A stretch of 64,000 nucleotides of DNA, from contig NC_045141.1 in the NCBI RefSeq assembly GCF_008831285.2, forward strand, positions 19,898,848-19,962,847. The letters are read 5' to 3'. This DNA comes from Nymphaea colorata (Eukaryota; Streptophyta; Magnoliopsida; Nymphaeales; Nymphaeaceae). Under the pieces are notes generated by a model that saw only the letters and a program-made list of their open reading frames with translations, did no database searches and had not been told where the DNA came from. The translations under genes and the position numbers were made by a program. Positions 50,801 through 61,836 of this stretch are shown here, piece after piece; position 1 is the stretch's first letter; the number at the start of each line of letters is the position of its first letter.

Positions 50801-53800
50801 AGAACATATTATTCTTGTTTTTTACTGATTTTTTATTATTTTTTTATTTTTTCCCTATTTTTTCTGATTTATTAAAAAATTTTACGATACGGTTATGATA
50901 CGTTACGACACGGCGTATCTTACAGCCGGAACGATGCGGCTTACACTTGTAGATATAGTTCAAAAATGTTTTGTTCAAAAATACTCGCATGTTGTCTCTT
51001 CAAATCTACGTCACACGGATACGGCAGATTGGGTTGAGTATCGGTGTCGACACGCCGACACGGGAATCCCGACACGGCGATACGGCCGGATACGTTTTGG
51101 ATCGGGTCTGGGTCAGACCCGATCCGAACCACTTTTATAATCCGTTTTAACCTCGATTTTTTTTACTGTCTTCTGTTTTATTTTGAAGTGCATTCCATCT
51201 CATCCACCGGATTTTGTCTCCCTCCACCAGAACGCTCAACCCATAGCCTAGAGGGAAAACCTAGAGAGTGAGAAAAGAACAAATAAATTAAGAAATAAAG
51301 ATTCAAAATAAAAAAAACTCACCATTTCATGGCTCAGCACCCATCCTCCTGCTACCATGGCGGGTCACCAGCCGGTCAGCTGCATCATACTTACCACGTC
51401 GCCGGCCTTGGAGCCACTGGTGGCATGCTGGCCTCCGGAGAAGAAGGATCGTGGAGGTCGTGATTTGGGAGAGAAGGATGAGTGAAGAGAGAAAGAAACG
51501 AAGGGTGAAAATGAGGGTTTCGAACTAAAGGGGCCTTTTATAGCTTTCATTTGAACAAATTTCAAAATGGTCCTAAATTTTGTGTTATTTAAACAAAAAC
51601 GGTTATAATTTTAAATTGTTTGCAAACTCACCGTAACCTCATTTTCTATCAACATTATTTTATATATATATTAAAAATTAAATTGTTTTAATATTTTAAA
51701 ATAAAAGTGGGTTTTTCTTTGGCTGTGTCTCTGAGGATAGACAAAGTATGGACAAAGAAAGAGGGACGTTAGTCTTTTTATTATAAATTTCATGTTTTTT
51801 TATTTCATTATCATTTTTAATTTTTTTGAATATAATATTCGCCGTGTCCGCGTATCCTAAAATTTTGAAATTACCGTGTCCGCGTACCCGTACCCGTATC
51901 CGTAGGATACCCATACCCGTATCCGTGTGACATAGCTTCAAATGTAACTTTTCATAGCTGTTAATTTTATGAAATTATACTTGATGTCGCAGCATATAGT
52001 CATTCAATCAAAAGTCATGATATATATAATGAACTTTTTACAAAAACACGTCCAAGATTGAATTTCGTTTCATTAAGCACCTATTCTTTAAGTAATGTAG
52101 GCGCCAGGCAGTTGAATGAAAGAAAGCAAACCTTCAGTGCGGTTCTGTTGTTCAGCCAAAATTTGAGCATGCTTTATATATATTGACAAAACCTCAAAAT
52201 CTTAAATAGAGCAGAAGCAGAAACAAGATACTCGCCAACATACCTTCCCATGGCACCATAGGCATTAGCGAGGTTTTGGCATGCCTCTATGGAATCTGCA
52301 TGATGGGGCCCAAGAGCAACATCCATGATGTCCTTGGCAAGTGCAAACATTTGTGCTGCTGAGTGAGGCCTGTCTAATTCCATATATGCAGCACCAAGAT
52401 TGTTATATATATAACCAACACCAAAATGCTTCGGTCCAAAGCTCTCCTTCAATCTCTCTACGGCACCCTCCAAATAGGGAATTGCTTGAGGCACCTTCCC
52501 TGTCAACAGAAGCAACCAACCTATCCGTCCAGAAGTACTAGCTTCAGCATGCTGCTCTTGTGGAATCTTCTCGAGCAATGCGAGAGACCTTTTCAATAGA
52601 GATATTGCAATTTCAAACTCATTCATAGTCTCATACAGCATCGCGATCTCACTGTAAGCCTCTGCAACTTTTGACGGTGCCAATGACTCCTTTTTTTCAA
52701 ATATACCACATGCAATCTCACAACATCGCTTTGAGTCTGCAAACTTCTCCTGATTCGACAATGCCTTCGCCATTGATATGAACACCAAAGCTCGCGTCTC
52801 ACTATCTTTATCAGTCTGCTGGACAACCCCTCTCAATGTATTGATCGCTTCCTCAAACTTCCCTAGAGCAATCTGTATGTTTGCAGCATCCACTTCCGCA
52901 TTAAGCAAATCCAATGACATACCCCAGTTCTTCAGAACCTTTTGCGCCAATTCATTCTGCTCGAATGCCTTTTGATGCTCCTCCAACCCACAGTATACCA
53001 CCCCAAGAAGCCGCCTATCATGCGCTACCTCGACAGAGTTCTGTCCCAATTGCTCCATATGCACCTCCAACGCCTTCAAACCGAGTGGCAATGCCTCCTT
53101 GAACCTCAAGACCGCTGAATACGCCTCTGCTACCTCCCTATAAGCAACACCCAGTTCTCTAGAATTGGGTTCAAGAAGCAATTCTTTCAACTCCAGACTT
53201 TTCCTGAGGTTGTCTAAGGCTTCTTCCCTCCTACCCATCGCCGTCTTCGTGTTTGCCAATAGAAGTTGGACAGCATGGCTAATAGGCCTAACATCAAAGC
53301 CACAACTATCATTTTCAAGCGTACCCAATATCCTGTTTGCTCTGTTCAAGTAACCCAGACTCTCATTGAACCTCTTGAGGCCATAATGAACGGAGCCCAT
53401 GAGATGCAACGCCATAGCCAATGAAACAGCACTTTTGGTATCACCATCACCATCATCATGAGCCTCTAGTATCCTCAGCGCTTTCACGGCATAAACAAGG
53501 GTAGATTCGTGATCCTCACCTGCGGAGTCTAGACACTGTCCCATCTTCAGGCAAGCGAGGCCAAGCCTCTTATCGTTCTCATCGAAGACGGACTCCATGG
53601 CTTTGAAAGCAGAGACCATCTCCTCCATCGTCGTCGCCGACTCGAACGCCTCATCAAGGTCGTTCTTCTCCTTAATTTTGCTCTGTCTGGAGGATAATGG
53701 CGGGTCATTCTGCACGAGAGTATCGAGACTTCTGGATGGGTTCCTCAATAATTGCTGGGTCCTCCTCTTGTAGAGGAGGCCATGGTAACTTCTGCAAGGT

Positions 53801-53922
53801 TGGGGAGATGGGTCGCCGAGGTCAGAGTGGAAAGCGAGGGAGATAATGGAGACGGGGTGCTTGGTACTACATCGGCCTCTGAGCTCCCTCAGGGATGATA
53901 GAAGAGAGGATGCTCTTCTCAT
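41858..53922 (-). CDS. Kinesin-light-chain-like TPR protein, probably organellar (At2g31240-like)
   Basis: Tetratricopeptide-repeat scaffold protein; the molecular role of this plant subfamily is not established. Two coding exons, 52244-53922 and 41858-42074, join as GGAAG|T to give 1896 nt and 631 aa (the Arabidopsis relative is of similar size). The first 60 or so residues (MRRASSLLSSLRELRGRCST onward) are Arg/Ser-rich with few acids, like a mitochondrial or plastid targeting peptide. TPR helices with kinesin-light-chain spacing run from about residue 95 to 600, for example YIYNNLGAAYMELDRPHSAA and ACQNLANAYGAMG. Exon 2 completes the last repeat (SYKLAMEFQQRVIDAWESHG). I prefer Met at 53922; the frame is open to 54006, but that extension is unlike the family. 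The intron is 10,169 bp and full of transposons. Intron retention would give a short unrelated tail ending at 52174. Confidence 0.9.
42710..42995. repeat. Diverged tandem duplication, about 138-bp spacing
   Basis: ATTGTTGCAGTCAACTTCCT occurs at about 42787 and 42925 with matching flanks (ACTGGGACCAT versus ACTTGGACCAT, and AAATTCGACCAA versus AAATTTGATCAA). It lies in the TPR intron. Confidence 0.8.
43738..43870. mobile_element. Fragment of the GATACG-type element
   Basis: ATCTGTATCGTACGATATG, then CCTATACGGTACACTT and CTGTACCATAAGATATGGGG resemble the left end of the element at 50038. Only one end is present. Confidence 0.4.
44810..45197 (+). repeat. 5' LTR of the copia element
   Basis: 388 bp, TG...CA ends. 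The U3 part (44849-45060) carries four imperfect copies of a roughly 50-bp unit centred on CTCCTAGGATTCTATGATGT. A TATAAATA box at 45063-45070 probably sets the start of R about 30 bp downstream. Confidence 0.9.
45198..45209 (+). other. Primer-binding site of the copia element
   Basis: TGGTATCAGAGC, complementary to the 3' end of initiator tRNA-Met, immediately 3' of the LTR. This is the most common plant copia arrangement. Confidence 0.9.
45403..49380 (+). pseudogene. Copia gag-pol polyprotein, disrupted
   Basis: Begins at ATG 45403 with a gag N-terminus of the LITEKLNHENYLIWKRQI type. A zinc knuckle C-x2-C-x4-H-x4-C lies near 46218-46261, and a protease-like DSSAATHVTG near 46420-46445, where the usual D[ST]G has changed. 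A GAG-pre-integrase segment (LWHSRLRHCGRH) is near 46891-46926. Integrase core pieces include DVWGP and QQNGVVERKHQ, reverse transcriptase GSKWVYKIKYKLDG and YVDD (near 48735), and RNase H includes DADWAGDP. The frame is broken by stops near 45664, 46033, 46262, 47225, 47638 and 48796 and by several shifts, including one after a T run near 48510. It cannot make an intact polyprotein. Confidence 0.93.
49382..49493 (+). repeat. Residual 3' LTR of the copia element
   Basis: Matches the last 112 bp of the 5' LTR, offset 4296 bp. The sequence just before it (ATCTTCTCCTCATCA) resembles CTTCTTCTCCTCATCTTC inside the LTR, so the deletion may have used short homology. Confidence 0.9.
50038..50940. mobile_element. 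GATACG-rich transposon remnant
   Basis: Both ends are dense in CGTACGATACG/GATACGG motifs (50046-50205 and 50883-50935) around an AT-rich core. The core has repeated AATCATCGATTTTCA units at about 50319-50370. The ends do not align cleanly as TIRs and I find no convincing target duplication. A related piece occurs at 43738-43870. Confidence 0.5.
51006..51935. mobile_element. 930-bp non-autonomous TIR element with 8-bp target duplication
   Basis: The ends are inverted copies of CTAYGTCACACGGATACGG, flanked on both sides by CTTCAAAT (50998-51005 and 51936-51943). Subterminal arrays of GATACGG/GTACCCGTATCC follow. An 8-bp duplication is the hAT hallmark, but the TIR does not look like a standard hAT end. 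The interior (about 51150-51560) is GC-richer, gene-like sequence with no transposase, possibly a captured fragment. Confidence 0.8.
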
Positions 53923-54006
53923 GGTGGTGGTGACGGGAATTGAATCTTGCTGCAGAATCAAAGGGCCAGAGGAGCAGAGGACTCCAGGGAGGTGCACAGG
54001 AGGCAA

Positions 54007-55791
54007 AAACCCTTCATCTTAAACCCTTTTGCTCCCCAAGGAGGAGTGGGAGGGGACAGAAGGGAGTCGCGGAAGAAGCAGCCAATTCGACTCGAGGCTG
54101 TCCGGTTGGGTCGTCTCGGAAGCTATGGCTCCTGAACACATAATGGGACGAGTTAAGAGTTAATGTAACTCTCTTATCAGCAAGCGAAGTGACCGGGAGC
54201 GATAACACCAAGAGATTCAAGAAGCTGAAACAAACTGGGCAGTCAACCTGATGCAGGGATGTCAACAGATAAATAAATCGTTAAGGAACCGAAACCAGAT
54301 CGGTTTAGCTAAATCCTTTGAGGGGCATTCGACTGCTCATGATCTAATCAAGATTTGAAAACCGTGCATTTAAAATCAGATATTTCCCTTTCCAATCTTA
54401 AATCCAACCTTTTCTCAGTACAAAAAGGTAAAATAAGAATTTTAAGTAAGTATATTAGGCCTTTTGCCACGTCAACAAGCAGCCTGCATACACAAATTCA
54501 ATGCTAGTAGTCTCCTATCTAGCTTACAAGCAAATTGGAACTGTAATTACATGCAAATCCAGTTTTAAAAAATTCTAATTCAAATATAATATAGACTCAA
54601 TCAGTTCAGATCTGGTAAACAATGAATGGGAACTAGATCCGATCCTTTTACATCCCCGAGTCTAGTCGATGAGCAGAGAACGGAAGTGGGTTTCTAATAA
54701 TCATGCATAGAAGTTCCGTCCTGTCATCTCAGCAGCCCTTGTTAATAAATAAAATAGAAAGGATCACTTCATAAATAATCCACGAGTTTACGGCAGAGTC
54801 GACAAAATACAAGTAGAAGTGTACCTCCCAGCATACTCCTTCATCGGAAATACAAATAGAATTGAAGTGGTCCCGTTTGATGTTTTCTCTTTATTTCATC
54901 CAACGAATTACACAGGTTTTTCCAAGGGGCAAGTAATCATAGATGCAAGTAATATAGGGCGGCGCTACAACTATCAGCAAAGGACAGAAAAAGGAAAGAT
55001 GTCTTGCGTAGAGAACCGAGATTCGTGTTAGTAACATGAGATCATGTTTTGCACACAAGGGAAACAAGTCCTCAAAATATTCAGGTTACTTTTGCCATGT
55101 AATTATCGAAAAGATACTTTTGTTAGAAGACGCTAACAGCATTTCCTATGTCATAGAAATCGGGCTTTCTGATTCTCACACGCTTCGTTTCGGAGAAGGC
55201 GGTTCTCTTGCATAAAATAGCCATCTAGAGGATGTAAAACATTTGTTCTTCATAATATCGACATATATTTATAAATATAAAGTTCCTTCTATAAATATAA
55301 AATTTCTTCCGTGCTTCAGAGGGGCTTCTAGAAAAAGGATTCTCCACATGCAACACGAAATTCTCATCATGATAAAAGGCATTGATCACCATTACGTGCA
55401 ACAAAGAATCCCCATTTTTAGACCAGACCACATCCTTTCCAGATACTGAAGAAAGCAAAAGCTTGACAGGCTTCCGAACATACGGATTCTAACTCTCAAC
55501 GAAACATATATTTACACGAATTTGTAGCTTAAATATATATCTGCAAACGCATTTCTTTTCACAGTTTTCCGAATGCAGACCAGGACTATAATATCTACGT
55601 GAGGAACTCATTGTTGGTATAGAATTTATGTACAAAAGAATAAGGAACCTTCCCCATTAGTAAGGAGCATTGAGCCCTTCGAGAAGGGGGATCACAATCA
55701 GACCACGGCTTCATGCAGGTGACCGCAAAAAGCTCGAACAAGAGACAAGAACCTTCAATGTAAGTACAGATCGACAGGACGATTGCAGATA
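54007..55791. other. Spacer between the TPR gene and ATG9
   Basis: The left end is the TPR gene's 5' UTR and promoter. A MITE-like segment at about 54320-54500 resembles 26120-26340. The right end should contain the ATG9 3' UTR. No additional gene is supported. Confidence 0.5.
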
Positions 55792-58700
55792 TTAGGACAA
55801 TTCATCACTGCCAGAATGTTCAAGTATCGTCTGAGGCGTTCTTGTGTAAATATCGCCAAATGGGAGACTGAATGCCCCATCTCTGTCATGATCATCATCA
55901 GCTAAATTCTGAAACAAGTTACCAGAGTTCCGAAGGTTCAAATTCCCATCATGCTCTTCGACACTCCCATCAGAGAAGCTGCGACGAGAGTGATTAAAGT
56001 TATGGACCCCAAATGATGGGGGCTCCAGGAAACTGTTCTGGACTGCATTTGATCTAGCGCCAGTCCTGGCCCACCAATGGCTTTCAGTGGTCCGCCCAAG
56101 ATGGCCGACATCATGATGCTGAATCAAACTGTCTCGGAAGACCGTGCTTGAGGTAGATGCCTGCAGGTGGCTTCTCTGCTGGTCATCTGCAAAGGCCCCC
56201 CACCTGCCTTGATTCTGTGCTTCATGATCAATGTCTGTCCAATAATGTCCTTTATGCTCTTGATGTACATCTAAAGGTGTAGCTAGTCCCATCTCTACAT
56301 CTACACGGCAAGAGCCTCTCTCTAAATAATAACAGTCAAGCAGGTAAGGATGACTGGGATGATTAATATTAACCAACCACGGTGAATGGCGCTGAACCCA
56401 TGGGAAAGGAGAGCTTGGTCTTGACAAGCCCCATCTATGCAGCCCATCTCTAAAGTGGAAGCTGTATGCATCGTTTGGGCCACCTAAATTTCGATGGTTT
56501 TGCCAAGCTCGAGTGGGCGAATAATTTGGATAACTTTCCTGGTTTTGCATATGGAGCCCAAAATCTTGCATTGTCAATACGAACCGCTTAGCCAAAGAAT
56601 CTGGTTCCCAGCTTGAATAACATGCCTTGAAGCTGTTGACACACAGGATAAAACACCAAAAAAAGAAAATTAAAAATGATATGTAGTTTGAACAGAAATA
56701 AAAAGGAAACTGAAAAAACAAGAATTTCTCGCACTTAACAAGCAAAGACAACAACAGGTTGTTTTAAAGGGTGAACGCATTGACCACAGTTGCTAAAACA
56801 TGCACAGAACACAAGCTGGGAAATTGTACGATCCATGGAAGGTTATGAAATGGATACACATGAACAGGATACAGGGATCATGTGAAAATTGGCCGACTAT
56901 CTCCCTGCAATGTTAAGTCAGTTCCATTTCAAAATAGAGGATAGATATCTCAACAGCAGCAAATTGTGGCACCTGATTCCAGAATCTACAGGAAACCTTG
57001 TGTCCTACTATACTCCTGAACTGTATAAAGTTTTTTTTTTGTTTATCAATCTTAATTCTTCTACTAGTGATGGTATAATAAAGGCACTTTTCAAACGATC
57101 AAATAAAATTCGATAATCGACCATGAAACTACAGAAGGATGACTAAATGAAATCATTGAAAGACATGCCAATGTACCTTAGAACAGACTTCTCCATCTTC
57201 CCTTGAGAGCTCCTTTTCTCTTGTGAAGCATTACATGGTGATCCATACTTACTATTGCCATGGGTTTCAAAATCAAAGATGCTAAAACTACAAAGGAAAA
57301 TAAGACGAGAATAAATTTCTCCCCTTTATTGATAAATACAAATCAGCTCATCACATGAATTTCATTATATGTGTGTGTGTGTGTATGTGCATACACACAC
57401 AGAGAGAAATGTTCAGGACAACAAACCTGCAGACATGGCCGACACCTTCAACATGAACAGTGAAATCTGAAATAAACTGTAGAATATCATCGACACGCTG
57501 GAATAGGAAAAGAAATGATCAGTCACTAGATGGCAGAACAAAATCTGCAATGTCCACAAGACCAGAGCATATCAAGCATAGCTGATAACTGACCTTGGGA
57601 ACAAAGAAGAAAAGCAAGCATGGAGTCAGGAAAATTGAGATCATCTCCTCCAATAACATCATCAGCGTGTACTGCACTATCAAGGAGAAACATATAATAA
57701 ACAGAAAGAATACACCAAATCATGGATCCTCTGTTAAACATAAAGAGAGAAAAAGCTTATCCAGGTAAAGATGTGGAAAGCTGTGACCTATGTGTGCATG
57801 TGTAAATGGGACTATAAGGCATGCAGATGATGTTTTCTCGTTGATATGGACCACCTGATCAAGCCCAAGACTGAACGTCATTATTCTTTTATTATGCATT
57901 TGCTGCAGGAGTCCTTTCAGACTCTTTGAACTCATTAAAAGCCACTCTCAATCGTTTGAAAAGATGGACTGGATGGTTCACATGTTGCCACCTCAAAAAG
58001 AAACTTTTCCAAAAACCTCCCCCTCAGAATAAAGCTAGTCAATTGAAGGCTTACCATTGTCAAAGGATGCTGATTCTCACTAGATTTACCTATTCCTTAT
58101 AATAGCAACTTTTCTAAAGAAAAATATTGAAGTAAAAAAGAGGAAAAGAAGAGTTGTTTATTATGAACACTACACTGACCATCTTTTTATGGTTTGCCAA
58201 CCTCACATGAGCCTCTTGCCACAAAGATATTTCACAGACACAACAAATACCAGTGTCAAGCACATCTCTTTGTAAAAAATATAAAGTAAACAACAAAGTT
58301 GTTTAGAGTTGAATTCCAGAAAAGGCAAATCCCCAATCACTCGATCAGGCTTGCTAGAATGAAAACAGAGACTTCATTTCTTAAAATATCTTCTGATTTG
58401 AATCATGGTAACAATCTATATAAGAACTTAATGACTTACTTTACATTTACTTCTATTACTTCAGAGTTTGTGATCAACCACATTATCTTTTCAACTTTGT
58501 TTATAATTGATTCTCTTAACAATGACTTTAGACATTACTGTTCAAGAGTTTGTTCTTTATATGACATTCATGTTTTCTTGCTTGAGATTAAAAATGTTAT
58601 CATATTATATCACAAATCAATATATGGATGCACAACAGCGCTCCCGTAAAACACTCCACTACCATATCCATGTCCATACTTATGTGACATGGATCACAAG

Positions 58701-61700
58701 TCATGGACTCATGAACTAAACCAGAATACGAAGAGAATATTCAACCAAAGCACAGGAGAAGAAGAAGCTCAAGTATTTCCTGAAACAGGGCTTCAAACTC
58801 TACCCGAATACAATACCAAGAGAATATTCAACCAAAGCACAGGAGAAGAAGCTAACAAGTATTACCTGAAACAGGGCTTCAAACTCTACCCGAATGCAAT
58901 CAGTGTTCTCTTTGCCACGCCATTTTTTTGGCATGTAATGTGTGTGCTGAACAACTAGCGACATCGCCCCCTCAGGATCATGGACCTGGTGATCATTTGT
59001 CACAGCAGCACGGCTGATTGCTGTGACAGCGCCAAATACAGCAAAATACCACACCAAATTTCGACCATATATCTGCAAGATTAGCACATAATGTTCAAAT
59101 GTAGGAAAATGTGCTGGACATAGCCACAATTTAAAGTGAAAAAAGTTAGTAGTGAGGTTGGCAGTTAGTGTCTCAATTAGTATGTTTGGGTGCGTCCCTG
59201 GTTAGACACTTTCCAAGTAGAAGGGATCTAAAGCCTCACTAAGAGACTTTTCACATAATTCCTATGAACCAGAGATAAACAGCCACCTAGAAGAGCAATC
59301 CAGCCATAATAACGTTATGGCTGATACACCACTTGTTCATTTGAAATTTTGAACAGAACATGCATAAAATCATTACAAACAAAATTGTATAGGTGCTTCC
59401 AGCATAAGCTAAAAACTACAACTTGGTGCTAGTATTGAATAAAAACATATTCCTGCATTTGAATATCATATATGAAAGGGCAATGATGATGCAAAAGGAA
59501 TTAAATAAGGTACAAGAAGTACACACATACATGAGCTTCCAGTAGAGATTCATCAAGCAAAGCAATGAAGATAAAAGTAGCTGTAAAGCCACTAGCCACA
59601 TAAGCTACAAATTTGGCTATCAAAGACAATATAGGAGAGGGAAACTGCTTTAGATAATCTGCTGCATGTACCACACTGGCATTTATCCTCTGCTTGAACA
59701 AATGGTCAACCTGCAACAAACAGAGTCGACATAGCTTGTCAAATAGCAGCCAATTGCAACACAAAAATTTCAAGCATCATCCATTCAAAGAACATTTACA
59801 CATGCACACACTTGCGTGCATGAATGGTGCTACTAATATTTTAATAAAAATATGCACTGGGTTGCAAAACTTTTAGATTTACATTTAACCAACCAAATGC
59901 ATAGGCCTATAAAAGTGAGGTCATTGAGGGGATTCACAAAGATAAAGGAGTGCGCCTATTAAAGAGTACATTGGAGAAGGCTATATGCCTTTACTATTGA
60001 GATATGAACACAAAAGCATCAGCACTTTTCCTTTTCTATGGACAGGTGCCCCACATGCACAAAATACAAATGGATAAGAACTTAAACACATTATAATAGG
60101 AGACATAACTACCTCATTATATTCTCTGAACATCCACTTTGACAAGTTTGACCACTTTCTAGATGATGCCATGCTTGGATGATTGTAGAACTGTTCAGCA
60201 TGCCTCAAAAAGAAATACACCAAAACGAAAATAACAAGAAATGGGGACATCAAGAGCATCCCAAGTCCAACAGCCATAAGCCTTTTCTTTAGCAAAGACG
60301 GGTTGCTAATGAAGTCCCTTCGAATAGAAAAATTCCTGAAAAAAGAAAGTAGGACTCAGTTTCACAATCAAGATCATCAATTGGTTGTGTTAATAAAAAG
60401 CCAACACATCATAAAACCAAAATAAAAAAACTGGAAGAATAGCATCGAATAAAAGAATCACATTAAGCTCCAGCAGTATTCGACTATATGCAAAAAAAAT
60501 TATACAGAAAAGGCTTGGTGATGTATTGGTGTTTCTCACATCATAAAGAAAAATAGAGGCAAGAACAATGAAAAATGCACCAAAAATCCGGCCAGACCAA
60601 ATTCTCTACTACAGCATCCAGACTGCCCACATTTTTAAGCAAAAAAAGGACAGAAAAGATTTTATGAATGAAGAAATTGTATGGTAATGGTAAAAGTAAA
60701 GCCGCAGAAATAGGCATTTATTATGACACAACAATCTATTGTCAAGGTTTAATGTCATGGTTCAAACTTCAAAGTTCAATCTCTGCATGAAACGGAAAGA
60801 AATGGGATGAGAAGACTTATAAAACCAAATGTTTCCACTCATACCTATCAAACATGCTCTGTAGTATGCACCATTTTAAAGTCCACTCGAGGCTCGTAGT
60901 TAGTATTAAATGATTCTTTTCACCACTTTGTCCGCAATTTACAGCAGGACCAGCTCCAGGGAGCCACTTAGGTATTGGCAGGGCAAGGACACCTTTGTTG
61001 ATCATAGCAATCAAGTAATTCTCCTTACGCATGATGCGCATAATCACATCATGTGCAGAAAGATCCTTTACAACACAAAGTGGCTGCGAGCTTTGCAACT
61101 GAATAACCTTCTCCAGAATCACAGGCCATGGTGTAGCCTGAAATTCATTATCTGTAACACAGAGACTGCAAAACAAAAGAAGAGATGGAAGATCCTAAGA
61201 TAGCAGCTGCTAAATTACAAGCTCAACTAATACAGGTAGAGTATTCATAGCTTACTTATTGTAATAAAAGTCACGTATCTTCAGTGTTTCTTTTAACTGT
61301 GTGAAAAACCGCAGGAAGCAGAATATCCAGTAGATAGTGAATAATCCCAGATACACAAGAACTATTCCTTTGAAAAATGTGAAGGGCACTAAAGGATGCT
61401 TGTGAAGAGCTTCACGTGCAAGGTCACAGGGCTTCATTCCAGATTCAACGGCATCTATTCCACACTTCATGTTTAGCAGACCACGCCAATCAACAAACAA
61501 CAACATAAACCCCGAAAAAGAGATGGTGAAGGCAAGGCATAGGAGCTCAACGATCCACTTTGTGATAATGCACCAAAGACCTTTTTCACAGTAATAATTA
61601 TATAGTCGTTCAAAGAAAAGGTCAAGGTCAGCAATTGGGTCAGGTTTCAACGTTTCACCGTGAAGTAAACCAGAAGGGCTCTCGCTTCCGGAACTAGACA

Positions 61701-61836
61701 ATCTTTGATAATCTGACAGTTGAATTTCAGGTGGCACATCATTAAGCAGCCTATCATGTATAGATGATTCACCACCAGTTGGCCATTTCAATTTCAATAT
61801 GCTAAGAGCATTGAGACTCTTCTGGCCACGAAACAT
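55792..61836 (-). CDS. ATG9: Autophagy-related protein 9 (ATG9), complete
   Basis: Multi-spanning lipid scramblase of Golgi-derived vesicles that seed and expand the phagophore in autophagy, working with ATG2 and ATG18. Nine coding exons: 61256-61836, 60845-61165, 60113-60335, 59531-59710, 58866-59072, 57594-57671, 57427-57497, 57177-57287 and 55792-56632. They sum to 2613 nt and 870 aa (Arabidopsis ATG9 is 866). Recognisable blocks in order: GSESPSGLLHGE, PIADLDLFFERLYNYYCEKG, VTDNEFQATPWPVILEKV, LCVVKDLSAHDVIMRIMRKE, YFFLRHAEQFYNHPSMASS, AVTAISRAAV, MSLVVQHTHYMPKKWRGKEN, MMLLEEMISIFLTPCLLFFF, RVDDILQFISDFTV, and a long hydrophilic tail with HPYLLDCYY. The transmembrane segments and conserved core are intact. 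I start at MFRGQKS (61836); the apparent upstream start at 61863 is a GTG. Two upstream ATGs precede it. Exon 6 carries a partial tandem duplication of its donor region. Confidence 0.96.
58722..58895. repeat. Tandem duplication of the ATG9 exon 6 donor region
   Basis: Two copies, about 86-87 bp apart, share AAGAGAATATTCAACCAAAG, CACAGGAGAAGAAG and GGGCTTCAAACTCTACCCGA. Each includes the last 30 nt of exon 6 and about 50 bp of intron. The exon-proximal copy keeps the GT donor (CAG|GTAATA); the intronic copy has GA in its place. Confidence 0.92.

Larger units (their letters stand above)
42075..52243 (-). other. 10.2-kb intron of the TPR gene
   Basis: Donor GTATGT at 52243 and acceptor TTTGCAG next to 42074 give an in-frame join. 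Inside: a tandem duplication at 42710-42990, a GATACG-type fragment at 43738-43870, a full copia insertion on the opposite strand (44810-49493), a GATACG-rich element at 50038-50940 and a TIR element at 51006-51935. The parts between these show no gene. Confidence 0.85.

Noticed and set aside
53923-54006. 28-residue N-terminal extension of the TPR protein
   Set aside because: Open by chance; the Met at 53922 starts a typical targeting peptide. Not excluded, but less likely.
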